From: Acidimicrobiia bacterium
GTDB taxonomy: Bacteria; Acidobacteriota; Vicinamibacteria; Vicinamibacterales; UBA2999
Reading direction: 5' to 3'
Length of the DNA: 64,000 nucleotides
NCBI GenBank assembly: GCA_016871275.1
Contig: VFZG01000013.1
Span: forward strand, 1-64,000
Shown one piece after another: positions 9,306 through 18,262 of the stretch (the first letter of the stretch is position 1; each line of letters starts with the position of its first letter). Under the pieces are notes generated by a model. The model was given only the letters and a program-made list of their open reading frames with translations. It had not been told where the DNA came from and did not search any database. The position numbers were made by a program, and so were the translations under genes.

Positions 9306-9479
9306 GCGATCGACGGTGCCGCCGGGGATCGGGCCTGGCCTTATTTCGAGCGGTCCGACGTGCACAAGCTGTCTGCCGTTGATGCGCTCAGCTTCGTGCT
9401 GATGGCCGACCGTCGCATCACGATCGGGTTCGCCTTCGATTCCCATTTCCCGTCCGCCGTGTGTCGAATGACCGGCTGA
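9306..9479 (+). pseudogene. PIN-domain toxin remnant (C-terminal stub)
   Basis: Directly after the antitoxin stop, in the same frame and without a start codon, the sequence encodes AWPYFERSDVHKLSAVDALS followed by FVLMADRRITIGFAFDSHF and a stop at 9477-9479. This matches the last third of VapC-like PIN nucleases: the SxxDA acidic motif, the LM helix, and the FDxHF motif near the C-terminus. The N-terminal two thirds, including the first catalytic Asp, are gone. The toxin is therefore inactive. The family call rests on motif order and on the paired antitoxin. Confidence 0.7.
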
Positions 9480-9488
9480 GCCAACGGC

Positions 9489-11186
9489 ATGATCCGTCCC
9501 ACGCTTCTCGTACTGCTGGCGGCATCTGGCGCCGTGCTGGGGGTCTCCACCGACGCCCAGGCCCCAGGGCCCAAGCCTCCCACCTCCGCCAGGGCGACGG
9601 TGGGCAAGCCAGCCCACACCGCCGAGGCAGAATACCAGCGAGGCGTGACCTGGCTCCACAGCTTTATGTACGAGGACGCGATCGATGCGTTCCGCGCCGC
9701 ACAGAAGATCGATCCGTCCTTTGCCATGGCCTACTGGGGCGAGGCCATGAGCTTCAGCCAGCCGCTGTGGTTCTTCGAGGAACCGGACAAGGGCAGAGCC
9801 GCGCTGGCCAGGCTTGGCAAGACGCCCGCGGAACGAATGGCCAAAGCCATGACGCCTCGTGCGCAGGGATTCATGCGGGCTGTTGAGGCGCTGTTCGGTT
9901 CCGGCGAGAAGCCGGCGCGCGCCGCGGCGCACGCCAAAGCAATGGCACGAGTGGCCGCCGAGAATCCGGCCGACGACGACGCGCAGACCTTTTATGCGCT
10001 CGCGCTGCTGGCCACCATGCCGCGCGGCGATGCGGCGCTGCCGATTCGCCGACAGGCCGGCGCGATCGCCGAACAGGTGTTTGCGCGCAATCCCAAGCAT
10101 CCGGGCGCCGCGCATTACATATTGCACGCCTACGATCACGGCACCCTGGCTGCCAGGGCGCTGCCGGCGGCACGCAGCTACGCCAGGATCGCGCCGGGGG
10201 CGAGCCATGCACTCCATATGCCCGCGCACGCATTCCTGCAATTGGGTTTCTGGGATGAGGCCGCGGCCAGCGATGAAGCGTCGTGGGACGCGTCGATTGC
10301 GTGGGCAAAGCGGCGTGGATTGCCAAGCACCAGCCGCGATTACCACAGCCTGGCGTGGCTGCAATACGAGTGGACGCAGCAGGGAAGGTTTTCGAAAACC
10401 AAGGAGGCCATTGCGCTCGTGAATGAAGCGCTGAGGGCGTCGTCCGCCTCCGCCACGGCTGCGGCGGGACAGCATGCTCCGGCTTCGCCGCAGCACGCGG
10501 GCGGGCATGGCTACGGCGAAGGCGGTTCGACTCCGCTCACCGCCAGCAGCGAGATCGGGCGCGGGAACACCGAAGCCAACCTGCGCAACGATCGCGGCTC
10601 GATGCGGGCACGCTACATCATTGAAAGCGAGCGCTGGCAGGAGATGAAAGGGCAGTCGACCTTCGACAACATCGAAGAGCTGTTCGCGCTCGGGCTCAGC
10701 TCGGTCAACCTCGGCGATGCTCCGCGCGTGCGGGTGGTGATCGATGAACTTCGGAAGGCGGCAGCCCCGTCCCAGCCTGCCGGCCTGCGCGAGCAGGCCG
10801 ACGTGATGTGGCGGCAAATGGAGGCGCTCGATCTGTTCGCCCAGGGCCGCCACGCGGAAGCGTTCGCCACGCTGGACCTGGCGGCGGCGCTGCAGAACCG
10901 GATGCCCAGGCCGATCGGCCGGCCGTTTCCGGTCAAGGACGTCAACGAGTTGTATGGCGAGCTGTTGCTGCAGGTGAATCGCGCCAGTGAAGCCGTGCAG
11001 TGGTTCAGCCGCTCACTGGCCAGGACGCCGAATCGCAGCCGGGCGCTGTTCGGGTTGGCGCGGGCCCATCGCAACGCCGGCGACGCGGTCAACGCCCGCG
11101 CCGCCTACCAGCGATTTCTCACCAATTACCGGCTCGCCGACCCCGGCTTGCCGGAGGTCTTCGAGGCGAGAGACGCCGTGCGGTGA
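9489..11186 (+). CDS. Exported TPR protein (TTC38-like)
   Basis: A 565-residue protein with a signal peptide (MIRPTLLVLLAASGAVLGVS) and tetratricopeptide repeats through most of its length, for example AEYQRGVTWLHSFMYEDAID with FRAAQKIDPSFAMAYWGEA, and a C-terminal block with LFGLARAHRNAGDAVNARAA. It resembles bacterial relatives of TTC38, probable protein-interaction scaffolds. No catalytic domain is visible. The mature N-terminus APGPKPPTSA is written by three to four CCCAGGG-type heptamers (9556-9583). About residues 320-345 form an Ala/Ser/His-rich low-complexity loop. Confidence 0.8.
   Translation: MIRPTLLVLLAASGAVLGVSTDAQAPGPKPPTSARATVGKPAHTAEAEYQRGVTWLHSFMYEDAIDAFRAAQKIDPSFAMAYWGEAMSFSQPLWFFEEPDKGRAALARLGKTPAERMAKAMTPRAQGFMRAVEALFGSGEKPARAAAHAKAMARVAAENPADDDAQTFYALALLATMPRGDAALPIRRQAGAIAEQVFARNPKHPGAAHYILHAYDHGTLAARALPAARSYARIAPGASHALHMPAHAFLQLGFWDEAAASDEASWDASIAWAKRRGLPSTSRDYHSLAWLQYEWTQQGRFSKTKEAIALVNEALRASSASATAAAGQHAPASPQHAGGHGYGEGGSTPLTASSEIGRGNTEANLRNDRGSMRARYIIESERWQEMKGQSTFDNIEELFALGLSSVNLGDAPRVRVVIDELRKAAAPSQPAGLREQADVMWRQMEALDLFAQGRHAEAFATLDLAAALQNRMPRPIGRPFPVKDVNELYGELLLQVNRASEAVQWFSRSLARTPNRSRALFGLARAHRNAGDAVNARAAYQRFLTNYRLADPGLPEVFEARDAVR
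9556..9583. repeat. Heptamer array inside the TPR coding sequence
   Basis: Four 7-bp units (CCCAGGC, CCCAGGG, CCCAAGC, CTCCCAC), reverse complements of the family at 8966-9000. They encode the proline-rich start of the mature TPR protein. Confidence 0.6.
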
Positions 11187-11228
11187 TGACGGCGCGGCTG
11201 TGGAGCGCCGACGACGGGCGCGTCGCCG

Positions 11229-12443
11229 TCAGACCTCTTCGATCCGGACCTGCCGCATGTAGTACAGCGACTTTAACCGGCGCTGCGGCACCGACTGGTC
11301 GGCAACCTCGAGCGCAATATCATAGGGGCCGGGCTGTGACGGTTTCCAGGTGAAATCCCAGAGCTGCCACATGGTGTGCGTCTTCGGCGCCGGACAGATG
11401 GTGAACGGCGTGAATGGCTGATCGGTCCCGCCGAAACGAATCTGCAGTCGATCGACCACCTTCGTTCCGCCCCACACGATCCCGACGAAGCGGTACTCGA
11501 GGCCATTGGGGCCCTTGCGCTTCTCGCAGCGGATAGGAGTCGCGGCAGTCTGGATGTCGGCCGGCGCGTAGTCGCGGGCGTACTTATGCGGTGCGCTTTG
11601 ATGCGTGCGCGCGGCGAACTCGACCATTTGTGAGGTGGCGGGTTCGTCCGGTCCGACCAGCCTGATTTCGTTGACCCACTTGATCCACGAGCAGCCGTAC
11701 CACCCCGGGACGGCCAGGCGCACCGGCTTGCCATGATCAGGGGGCACCGGCACGCCGTTCATGCGGATGGCGAGGAAGGCGCCGATCTTCTCGAGATCGG
11801 CGAGCGGGAAGACCCAGCTGGCGCCGACGATCGATCGCTGCGAGATTTGACCGACGTGGTCGTAGCCGCTGACGAGAATCGCGGTGGCGTCCTTGGTCGG
11901 TGTCAGTCGAGCGACGAGCTCGGTCAGCGGGATCCCGTCCCATTCGGCCACGCTCATCAGGCCGAAGTCGCGATTGCTGCCGTTGCCCGAGCACTCGAAC
12001 AGGTGCGGTCCCATGCTCTTCGAGAGGTTCGTGAAGTCATCGAGCCGCAGCACCGCCGGGGCGGCCAGCATGCCGCTGGTCTCGAGCGTCCACGGGCCCT
12101 GATGGTTGGCGGCGGCCGGCGGAATCTCGGTGCGGATGTAGGCGAGCTCGTTTGGCGTGATCAGCTTGTTCGGCTCGAGCAGCGAGAGGTCGGTGTCGAG
12201 GCGCGCATCGAGGCCGGTGCCGTCGTATTTCAGACCGAAGTGCGGGGGCAGGATGCGATTGCGGAACAGCGGCAGGGTGCCCACGAGCTGTCCGGCGGCG
12301 CCGCCCTTGGCGCAGGGGACATCGGCGGCCATCCTGGCGAGCAGCGCGTCCGGTTCCCAAAGGGTGGCTGCGCCCGTGGCGGCCAGCATTCCCAGCATCT
12401 GTCGGCGTGAAGGCTCAGCCTGAGCAGGGTCGAAGCGCGTCAT
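11229..12443 (-). CDS. Sulfite-oxidase-family molybdopterin oxidoreductase (Tat-exported)
   Basis: A 404-residue molybdenum-cofactor enzyme of the sulfite oxidase/SorA/YedY superfamily. A twin-arginine signal is present near residue 13 (SRRQMLGMLAATGAA), so it is predicted to be exported folded. The Mo-binding domain has the conserved Cys in HLFECSGNGSNRDFG, then WDGIPLTELV and PVRLAVPGWYGCSWIKWV. The C-terminal third (GLEYRFVGIVWGGTKVVDRL) is the Mo-Co dimerisation domain. The substrate may be sulfite or another oxyanion and cannot be fixed. The start at 12443 is favoured: a TATAAT box read on the minus strand ends 7 nt before it. An in-frame ATG at 12452 overlaps that box. Confidence 0.85.
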   Translation of the reverse strand: MTRFDPAQAEPSRRQMLGMLAATGAATLWEPDALLARMAADVPCAKGGAAGQLVGTLPLFRNRILPPHFGLKYDGTGLDARLDTDLSLLEPNKLITPNELAYIRTEIPPAAANHQGPWTLETSGMLAAPAVLRLDDFTNLSKSMGPHLFECSGNGSNRDFGLMSVAEWDGIPLTELVARLTPTKDATAILVSGYDHVGQISQRSIVGASWVFPLADLEKIGAFLAIRMNGVPVPPDHGKPVRLAVPGWYGCSWIKWVNEIRLVGPDEPATSQMVEFAARTHQSAPHKYARDYAPADIQTAATPIRCEKRKGPNGLEYRFVGIVWGGTKVVDRLQIRFGGTDQPFTPFTICPAPKTHTMWQLWDFTWKPSQPGPYDIALEVADQSVPQRRLKSLYYMRQVRIEEV

Positions 12444-12450
12444 GCGCGCC

Positions 12451-12458
12451 ATTATACT
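12451..12458. promoter_or_regulatory. Overlapping divergent -10 boxes
   Basis: On the plus strand, TATACT (12453-12458) ends 6 nt before the VWFA gene ATG. On the minus strand, TATAAT (12456-12451) ends 7 nt before the molybdoenzyme ATG. The two share four base pairs, and the start codons are only about 20 bp apart. Confidence 0.6.
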
Positions 12459-12464
12459 GGTGGC

Positions 12465-13700
12465 ATGAAATCCGGTTTGTCGCTGGTTGTGACGGTGCTG
12501 GGGCTGGCTACGCTGTCGGCGCAGCAGCCAACGTTTCGCGCCGGGGTGACGCTTGTCACCACCGATGTCATTCCACGCGGGGATCGCGGCCAGTTCATCG
12601 CGGATCTGACCAGGGATGACTTCACCGTCCTGGAGGACGGCGCGCCACAGAAGATCGAGTCGTTCGTGATGGTGCAGGGGGGGCGCACCTTCAACCTGCT
12701 CACGCCGTCGTCCGCCGCCGCAGCGCCGGACGGTCTGGTGCTGCCGCAAGCTCGGCCGACCACGTCCGATGCGGTCGGCCGCGTGTTGCTGATCGTCGTC
12801 GACGATCTGCACTTCGAGCCTGAGCTCACGCCGCACGTCCGCAGGCTGATGCAGACGATTGTCGACACGCTGCTGCACGAAGGAGATCTGGCAGCGGTCG
12901 TGTCCACGGGTCCGTCGTTCATCGAGACGGGTTTGACCTACGACCGGAAGATCATTGCCGAAGCGGCGAAAAAGATCCGCGGGTCTGGGTATCTGGCCGC
13001 CGAAATCTTCAAGATGCTCGAGAACTCGCAGGGACCTGGAGACATTCGCAACAAGGCCCAGATGGCGTTTTACACCGCCTACGGCATCCTCGCCGACCTC
13101 GAGCAGGTGGCCAATCGCCGCAAAGCCGTTCTGTACATCAGTACCGGCTACGATTTCGATCCGTTCGCCGAAGGCCGCAACAGCCGCGACCGGATTATGG
13201 GCGGCCGCTTTTCCGATCCGTTGCGCTTCCTGGTTGACCAGGAGAACCCGTACTTTTCACTGGGCCGCGTCACCTCCGACATCGATCTATTCCGGCTGAC
13301 GCGCGAGTTGACGCTGGCGGCCAACCGCGCCAACGCCTCCATGTACACGATCGATCCGCGTGGCCTTGCCGGAACCACCGACGCGGGGCAATACGTCGAT
13401 CAGAGCGAGTGGCGCACGTATATCCAGAAGACCACCAGCACGTTGAAATACCTGGCCGAAGAGACCGGTGGGTTCCCGATTGTCGACACCAACGACTTCG
13501 AGGGCGCGCTCAAGCGCGTGGATGCCGAAACGAGCGATTACTACGTGCTCGGCTACTACTCGAACAATCCTGACCCCGCTCACCGGTCGCGCTCACTGGA
13601 AGTCAAGGTCAACCGTCCAGGTGTGAAGGTGGCCGCCCGCAGAGGCTATTCGCTGAAACCCGACGGCAAGCCGCCCAGGCCACCGGCAATCAAGAAATAG
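12465..13700 (+). CDS. VWFA-related domain protein, acidobacterial type
   Basis: A 411-residue exported protein of the acidobacterial VWFA-related family (TIGR03436-like). It has a short signal peptide ending LATLSAQQP, then an N-terminal strand region with FIADLTRDDFTVLEDGAPQK, a divergent von Willebrand A fold with VLLIVVDDLHFEP in place of a classical DxSxS MIDAS, and a C-terminal EVKVNRPGVKVAARRGYSLK. RRGY(S/F) near the end is typical of the family. The role is unknown, probably extracytoplasmic protein binding. It is divergent from the molybdoenzyme with overlapping -10 boxes and is likely leaderless. Confidence 0.85.
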   Translation: MKSGLSLVVTVLGLATLSAQQPTFRAGVTLVTTDVIPRGDRGQFIADLTRDDFTVLEDGAPQKIESFVMVQGGRTFNLLTPSSAAAAPDGLVLPQARPTTSDAVGRVLLIVVDDLHFEPELTPHVRRLMQTIVDTLLHEGDLAAVVSTGPSFIETGLTYDRKIIAEAAKKIRGSGYLAAEIFKMLENSQGPGDIRNKAQMAFYTAYGILADLEQVANRRKAVLYISTGYDFDPFAEGRNSRDRIMGGRFSDPLRFLVDQENPYFSLGRVTSDIDLFRLTRELTLAANRANASMYTIDPRGLAGTTDAGQYVDQSEWRTYIQKTTSTLKYLAEETGGFPIVDTNDFEGALKRVDAETSDYYVLGYYSNNPDPAHRSRSLEVKVNRPGVKVAARRGYSLKPDGKPPRPPAIKK

Positions 13701-13728
13701 CGTTCGCCCACACGACTCCGCCGACCCG

Positions 13729-15738
13729 CTAGTTCAGTTGATCCAGCCAGGCTGATAGCAGCGACGTGTGCGGCCCGCGGCCGGCCACGTAGCGCGCTCC
13801 TTCACTGCGGAGCCGCTCGGCGGCGCCGCGATCGCCGCCGACGAACTGCGCGTAAAGCGCGTGGACCAGCAGCCATCGCAATTCGGTGTTCTCCGGATCG
13901 TGGACCAGTGCCGCGTCGAGCATCGCGACCGCCTCGGCGTTGCGCCGTAACGCAATGCGTGTGGCGGCCAGCGTGCGTGCCGCGGCCGGATCACCGATGA
14001 CGTCGTCGGTCTCGGCGATCGCGCTCGCGGCTCGCGTGAAGTCCTTCTGGCGCAGGTAGGCGTCCGCGATCAACCGGTCGACCACCCGTTTCGGTACCGC
14101 GCCGTCGCTGGCGGACGCCCACGCGATCACGGCGTCGGCGTCCCGATTCTGCATCGCGCGCGCGGCGCCGATCAGGAAGTGCACGGGCGCCGGCGGTGTG
14201 TCGGCCTGCATCGCCCACTCGAACTGCCTAATCGCGCCAAGATCGGCGAACGACAGCAACCCCAGGCCGGTCAGAGCGGCACGAACGCCGCGTTCCGGCT
14301 CCGGCACAGCCTCGGCAATCAACAGGTCAGCGAACCGGCCCGCGCGAGCCGATTCGAGAGCTCTACTTAGTGCCGGCGACGGCGTGGCAGGCGCGAGACG
14401 ATCGATCAACGCCGCCACGATTGGAACCCGCAGCGCGTCGGTGATAGTGAAGCGTGTGGCAAGCGGCGGCGCTTCCGCGAGCAGGCTGGTGGCAGTGCCG
14501 ATGACACGGAAGTCGACGGCGCTACTGACGATGCTGCCCGACAGCTTATCTTCCGCGGCGATGCGCAGGCGATAGTCGCCGCGGGGGATTGTGGACAGCG
14601 GCGCCGACAGCGCCGCGATCACCGGCTGACCTTGCCGAATATCGAAATCCGGCGGCATGGTGCTGTCGTTGTAGATGAGCGGCGAGAGCGCCGCCACGGG
14701 TTCCTCGCGTGCGCCCGTCATCCGCACGATGCGAAGCTCGACGCGAATGTCGGGCTTGCCCGTTGCCGACGGCATCGCGTTGACGATCTGGAACGCCACG
14801 GCCAGCCGCTCGTGCGGCGCGAAGACCGCATCGCGCGCCGGCAGAATGTCGGTGACGCCAATCGTGTACGGGTGCGAGCGCTGCTCCAGCGCGGTGTAGG
14901 GCACCGGCCGCACCCCGATTTGATCGGCGATGATCACGCTGCTCAACCCGAACTCGACCTTCGCCGGGGCGAGCTGCAGGCTCTGACGCGCGACGTGAAC
15001 CGTGGCTTTGGCCGCGGTCTGCGACGCATCGGCCCACGCGATGAACAGGGTGTAGCTGCCCGGCCCCGACGTCAGCGCGCGTTGAATCGTCCGGCTGCCG
15101 TCGCCGAATCGGGCCGGTACCCCCACTTCGAAGTCCTCGAACGGAAACCGGTCGGCGGCCAGCGCGCCCTCGCCCGCGAGGGCGGCGCGCCGCTCTTTCT
15201 CCTCTTTTTCGCGCCGTTGCCGCGCCCGGTCGCGCTGCATCGCCATGGTCTGCAGATCCGTCGATCCAACCGACGCTCCGCCGCGCGCGGCGATGGCGCC
15301 GGCGCCCAGCACGGGCATCTCGCCGATCGCCATGCCGCCACGGCGCGGCAGCAGCCGCGGATCTGTGCGCGATCCCTGAAGCCATTCGCGGACCAGCGAC
15401 CGCTCCGCCAACGTCGTGACCCCGGCAGCCGGTGTGGTCGCCAGGCGCACGTAAACCAGGAGTGGCCGCTCAGCGAGCGCGGCGGCGCCGGGGATGACCG
15501 ATACGGCCAGGTAATGCGATCCGTCGGAGGCGCGTAGCACGTGCGTGAGCCAGGTGTGGTCAACCGGCGTCGTCGCGGATCTGGCGTCATCGACGGCCGT
15601 GACCAGCTTCTGCAGCAGCTCGCGCTGCTGGCGGGAGAGCTCCTGCGCCGACGCGGTGGTCGCCAGAGCCGGCGCGCAAAGACATGTCGTGACAATTACT
15701 GTCGGCAGTAGGTGCGCGAGCAAGCTTGTGTGGGCCAT
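13729..15738 (-). CDS. Exported TPR-containing protein of unknown function
   Basis: A 669-residue protein. The first 30 residues form a signal peptide ending ALATTASAQ. The middle (residues about 200-430) looks like beta-rich domains (SGPGSYTLFIAWADASQTAA; PRGDYRLRIAAEDK), and the C-terminal 200 residues form helical TPR-like pairs (NAEAVAMLDAALVHDPENTE). A basic coiled stretch, QRDRARQRREKEEKERR, lies near residue 160. The track entry begins 221 codons earlier, inside the opposite gene; the ATG at 15738 gives a proper signal peptide. No named family is recognised. It is divergent from the DUF5916 gene. Confidence 0.75.
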   Translation of the reverse strand: MAHTSLLAHLLPTVIVTTCLCAPALATTASAQELSRQQRELLQKLVTAVDDARSATTPVDHTWLTHVLRASDGSHYLAVSVIPGAAALAERPLLVYVRLATTPAAGVTTLAERSLVREWLQGSRTDPRLLPRRGGMAIGEMPVLGAGAIAARGGASVGSTDLQTMAMQRDRARQRREKEEKERRAALAGEGALAADRFPFEDFEVGVPARFGDGSRTIQRALTSGPGSYTLFIAWADASQTAAKATVHVARQSLQLAPAKVEFGLSSVIIADQIGVRPVPYTALEQRSHPYTIGVTDILPARDAVFAPHERLAVAFQIVNAMPSATGKPDIRVELRIVRMTGAREEPVAALSPLIYNDSTMPPDFDIRQGQPVIAALSAPLSTIPRGDYRLRIAAEDKLSGSIVSSAVDFRVIGTATSLLAEAPPLATRFTITDALRVPIVAALIDRLAPATPSPALSRALESARAGRFADLLIAEAVPEPERGVRAALTGLGLLSFADLGAIRQFEWAMQADTPPAPVHFLIGAARAMQNRDADAVIAWASASDGAVPKRVVDRLIADAYLRQKDFTRAASAIAETDDVIGDPAAARTLAATRIALRRNAEAVAMLDAALVHDPENTELRWLLVHALYAQFVGGDRGAAERLRSEGARYVAGRGPHTSLLSAWLDQLN

Positions 15739-15767
15739 GCGCGTCCAGTTACACTTTCGAGCGTTTC

Positions 15768-15773
15768 TATCAT
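15768..15773 (+). promoter_or_regulatory. Putative -10 box TATCAT before the DUF5916 gene
   Basis: TATCAT ends 8 nt before the ATG at 15782 and no Shine-Dalgarno sequence is present, suggesting a leaderless transcript. Confidence 0.4.
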
Positions 15774-15781
15774 CCAAACCC

Positions 15782-18082
15782 ATGCACCGCAACATATTCA
15801 CTCGCTGTTGTACCGGCTCATTGTTTCTCTGCTTTCTGAGCCTTCCCTGGCCCTCCACGGTTTCCGCACAAACGCCCCAAGCGCCCACATTGACGGCCGG
15901 TAAGCTCGATTCGTCTGCCGAAGGTCCCGTGATCGACGGCCGGGTCAACGAAGCCGTCTGGGGCACGGTGCCGCCGCACGCGACGTTTACGCAGCAGGAT
16001 CCTGTTGAAGGCGCCCCGGCCTCCGAGAAAACCGAGGTCCGCATCCTCGTCGGCAAGGGCAACGTGTATGTCGGCATCATCGCCTTCGACAGCGACCCGT
16101 CGAAGATCATCGTGTCGCAGTCCAGGCGCGATGCGTCGCTCACCGAGACCGACTCGATCGTGATGGTGCTTGATACCTTCAACGACAGCCAAAACGCATT
16201 TGTTTTCGGCACCAATCCGCTCGGAATCGAGTATGACGGCCAGGTGGCACGCGAAGGGCAGAGCAGCGGCGTGTCCTTCGCCGGTGGCGGCGGCGCCGGC
16301 ACGCAGCGCGGCGTCATCAGCGCCTTCAACCTGAACTGGGATGGCGACTGGATGGTGCGCGCGCAGATCACCGAGCGCGGTTGGGAGGCGGAAATGGCCA
16401 TCCCCCTGAAGACGCTTCGCTATCGGACCGGGCCGAGCGAGACCTGGGGTGTCAATCTGCTGCGCAACATCCGTCACAAGAACGAGCAGGTGTACCTCGC
16501 GCCGATTCCCAGGGGCTTCGACATTTATCGCGTGTCGCTGGCGGCCAAGATGAACGGCCTGGACCTGCCGCCGCGCCGGGACATCAAGTTGCTCCCCTAC
16601 GCGCTCGGCTCGGTGAACAAGGACTTCACCCGCGCCGCCGGCGATCAGGTCGCCAGGAACGGAGATGTCGGCCTTGACCTGAAATGGGGGATTCGCCCCA
16701 ACGTGACGCTCGACGCGACGGTCAACACCGACTTCGCACAAGTTGAGGCAGACGAAGAGCAGGTCAACCTGACACGCTTCGACTTGTTCTTTCCTGAGAA
16801 ACGCCCCTTTTTTCTGGAGAATGCATCCACGTTTCAGTTCGGGCAGCCCCAGAGCATCGATTTGTTTTTTTCACGTCGGGTCGGTCTTTCCGCGGGGGCA
16901 CTGCCGATTGACATTCTTGGCGGCGGCCGGTTGAGCGGCAAGATGGGCGGCTGGAACGTGGGCCTGCTGAACATCCAGGCAGACGACGTCGAGGACGCCA
17001 GAGGCAACACGGTTGGCCCCTCGAACAACTTCAGCGTCGTTCGCCTGCAACGCGAAGTCGGCCGCTCGAGCTACGGAGCGATCTTCGTCAATCGACAGGG
17101 GTTCGGACCGGCGGCGGTGGCGGAAGACTGGAACAGAGCCTTTGGCGTCGACGCGAACATTCTGTTGAATCAGAATTCCCGGCTGTCGGCCTTTCTCGCG
17201 CGCACGGACACGCCGCAGAACCGTCGGACCGGCCCGCGGGGCACGGGCTACTCCGGCCGCGCGTTCTACAACTACACCGACAATGTCTGGCAGGTTTCGG
17301 GCGGATACTCCCAGGTCGACCGGAACTTCAACCCGGAAGTCGGTTTCTTGCCGAGGCGCGGCTATCGACGTCCGGAATTCCGGCTGTACTACCAGCAGCA
17401 GTCGAAGCGCATCGCGTGGGTTCGGCGGGTTGCCCCGCACATCTCGTACAACTCGTTCTGGGATATCGAGACCGGCAAACGGCAGTCGGAGGCCTGGCAC
17501 ATCCATCCGTTCGAGATTCAGCCCAGGCAGGGTGGCCGCTTCGGATGGTTCGTGGACTACACGCGGGACAATCCGACATCGCCCTTCATGGTCTACAACC
17601 GCGACGGGCGGCGTGTCACGATCCCGGTGGGCGAATATTCCTGGCACCAGCATGCGTTCGAGTATTTCCACAACCCGAGCGCGCGCGTCACGGGAACCAT
17701 TCGGGCCCGCGTCGGAAAGTACTATGACGGCGATTTCAACGGCGTCGAGATCACGAGCGATTACCGCATTACGCCGAAGATCACGGCGAGCCTGGGCTGG
17801 ATACGTCAGAACATCGACCTGCCATACGCTTCATTCCACAACGATTTGGTGCCGATCAAGGCGAATATCTCGTTCACCACGCTCATCAACCTGTCATCGC
17901 TGCTGCAGTACAACGGCCAGACGGGGCAGTTCTCATCGAACCTCCGCTTCGCCTGGCTCAACCGCAGCGGCACCGGGCTGTTCGTGGTGTTCAACGACAG
18001 GCGGGACTTGCTGAGTTCCACGGCCGTCGAAGCGCTCGGCCGGTCGTTCGTGGTCAAGTTCACGAGGCTGGTTGATTTCTAG
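15782..18082 (+). CDS. DUF5916 / CBM9-like outer-membrane protein
   Basis: A 766-residue protein with a signal peptide (PWPSTVSAQ) and an N-terminal carbohydrate-binding family 9-like sandwich (VIDGRVNEAVWGTVPPHATF, then VRILVGKGNVYVGIIAFDSD). A DUF5916 beta-barrel region with FPEKRPFFLENASTF follows. The C-terminus ends VKFTRLVDF, an aromatic end typical of outer-membrane barrels. Family members occur in Bacteroidetes and Acidobacteria with unproven function, perhaps as receptors or porins for glycans. The track start at 15545 lies inside the divergent gene; the ATG at 15782 gives the signal peptide and follows a TATCAT box. Its TAG stop is the first unit of an octamer array. Confidence 0.85.
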   Translation: MHRNIFTRCCTGSLFLCFLSLPWPSTVSAQTPQAPTLTAGKLDSSAEGPVIDGRVNEAVWGTVPPHATFTQQDPVEGAPASEKTEVRILVGKGNVYVGIIAFDSDPSKIIVSQSRRDASLTETDSIVMVLDTFNDSQNAFVFGTNPLGIEYDGQVAREGQSSGVSFAGGGGAGTQRGVISAFNLNWDGDWMVRAQITERGWEAEMAIPLKTLRYRTGPSETWGVNLLRNIRHKNEQVYLAPIPRGFDIYRVSLAAKMNGLDLPPRRDIKLLPYALGSVNKDFTRAAGDQVARNGDVGLDLKWGIRPNVTLDATVNTDFAQVEADEEQVNLTRFDLFFPEKRPFFLENASTFQFGQPQSIDLFFSRRVGLSAGALPIDILGGGRLSGKMGGWNVGLLNIQADDVEDARGNTVGPSNNFSVVRLQREVGRSSYGAIFVNRQGFGPAAVAEDWNRAFGVDANILLNQNSRLSAFLARTDTPQNRRTGPRGTGYSGRAFYNYTDNVWQVSGGYSQVDRNFNPEVGFLPRRGYRRPEFRLYYQQQSKRIAWVRRVAPHISYNSFWDIETGKRQSEAWHIHPFEIQPRQGGRFGWFVDYTRDNPTSPFMVYNRDGRRVTIPVGEYSWHQHAFEYFHNPSARVTGTIRARVGKYYDGDFNGVEITSDYRITPKITASLGWIRQNIDLPYASFHNDLVPIKANISFTTLINLSSLLQYNGQTGQFSSNLRFAWLNRSGTGLFVVFNDRRDLLSSTAVEALGRSFVVKFTRLVDF

Positions 18083-18152
18083 GCCAATAGGCCAATAGGC
18101 CAATAGGCAAATAGGCGAATAGGCGAATAGGCCCCTAGGCCCTAGGCTTTAG
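18080..18152. repeat. Octamer tandem array TAGGCCAA
   Basis: About eight 8-bp units (TAGGCCAA three times, then TAGGCAAA, TAGGCGAA twice, TAGGCCCC and shorter ends). The first unit supplies the TAG stop codon of the DUF5916 gene. Because the period is not a multiple of three, the array puts TAG in all three frames. Confidence 0.85.
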
Positions 18153-18196
18153 TCCACCCGGCCTCGTGGAGCACCGGCGTGAGGCTTCGGAATCGA

Positions 18197-18226
18197 TTGA
18201 CATTAATTTGTCATTCATATGACACT
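18197..18226 (+). promoter_or_regulatory. AT-rich promoter with TGACA/TGTCA operator
   Basis: TTGACA (18197-18202) with TATGAC at 18218-18223 (15-bp spacer) or GACACT at 18221-18226 (18-bp spacer). Two nested inverted repeats cover it: TGACATTAATTTGTCA and TGTCATTCATATGACA. The local AT-richness stands out from the surroundings. It is placed to drive the two-gene cassette at 18263-19242. Confidence 0.55.
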
Positions 18227-18262
18227 GCGCGTGCCGAGGCAAAACCGCTCGGCACTCCCAAC

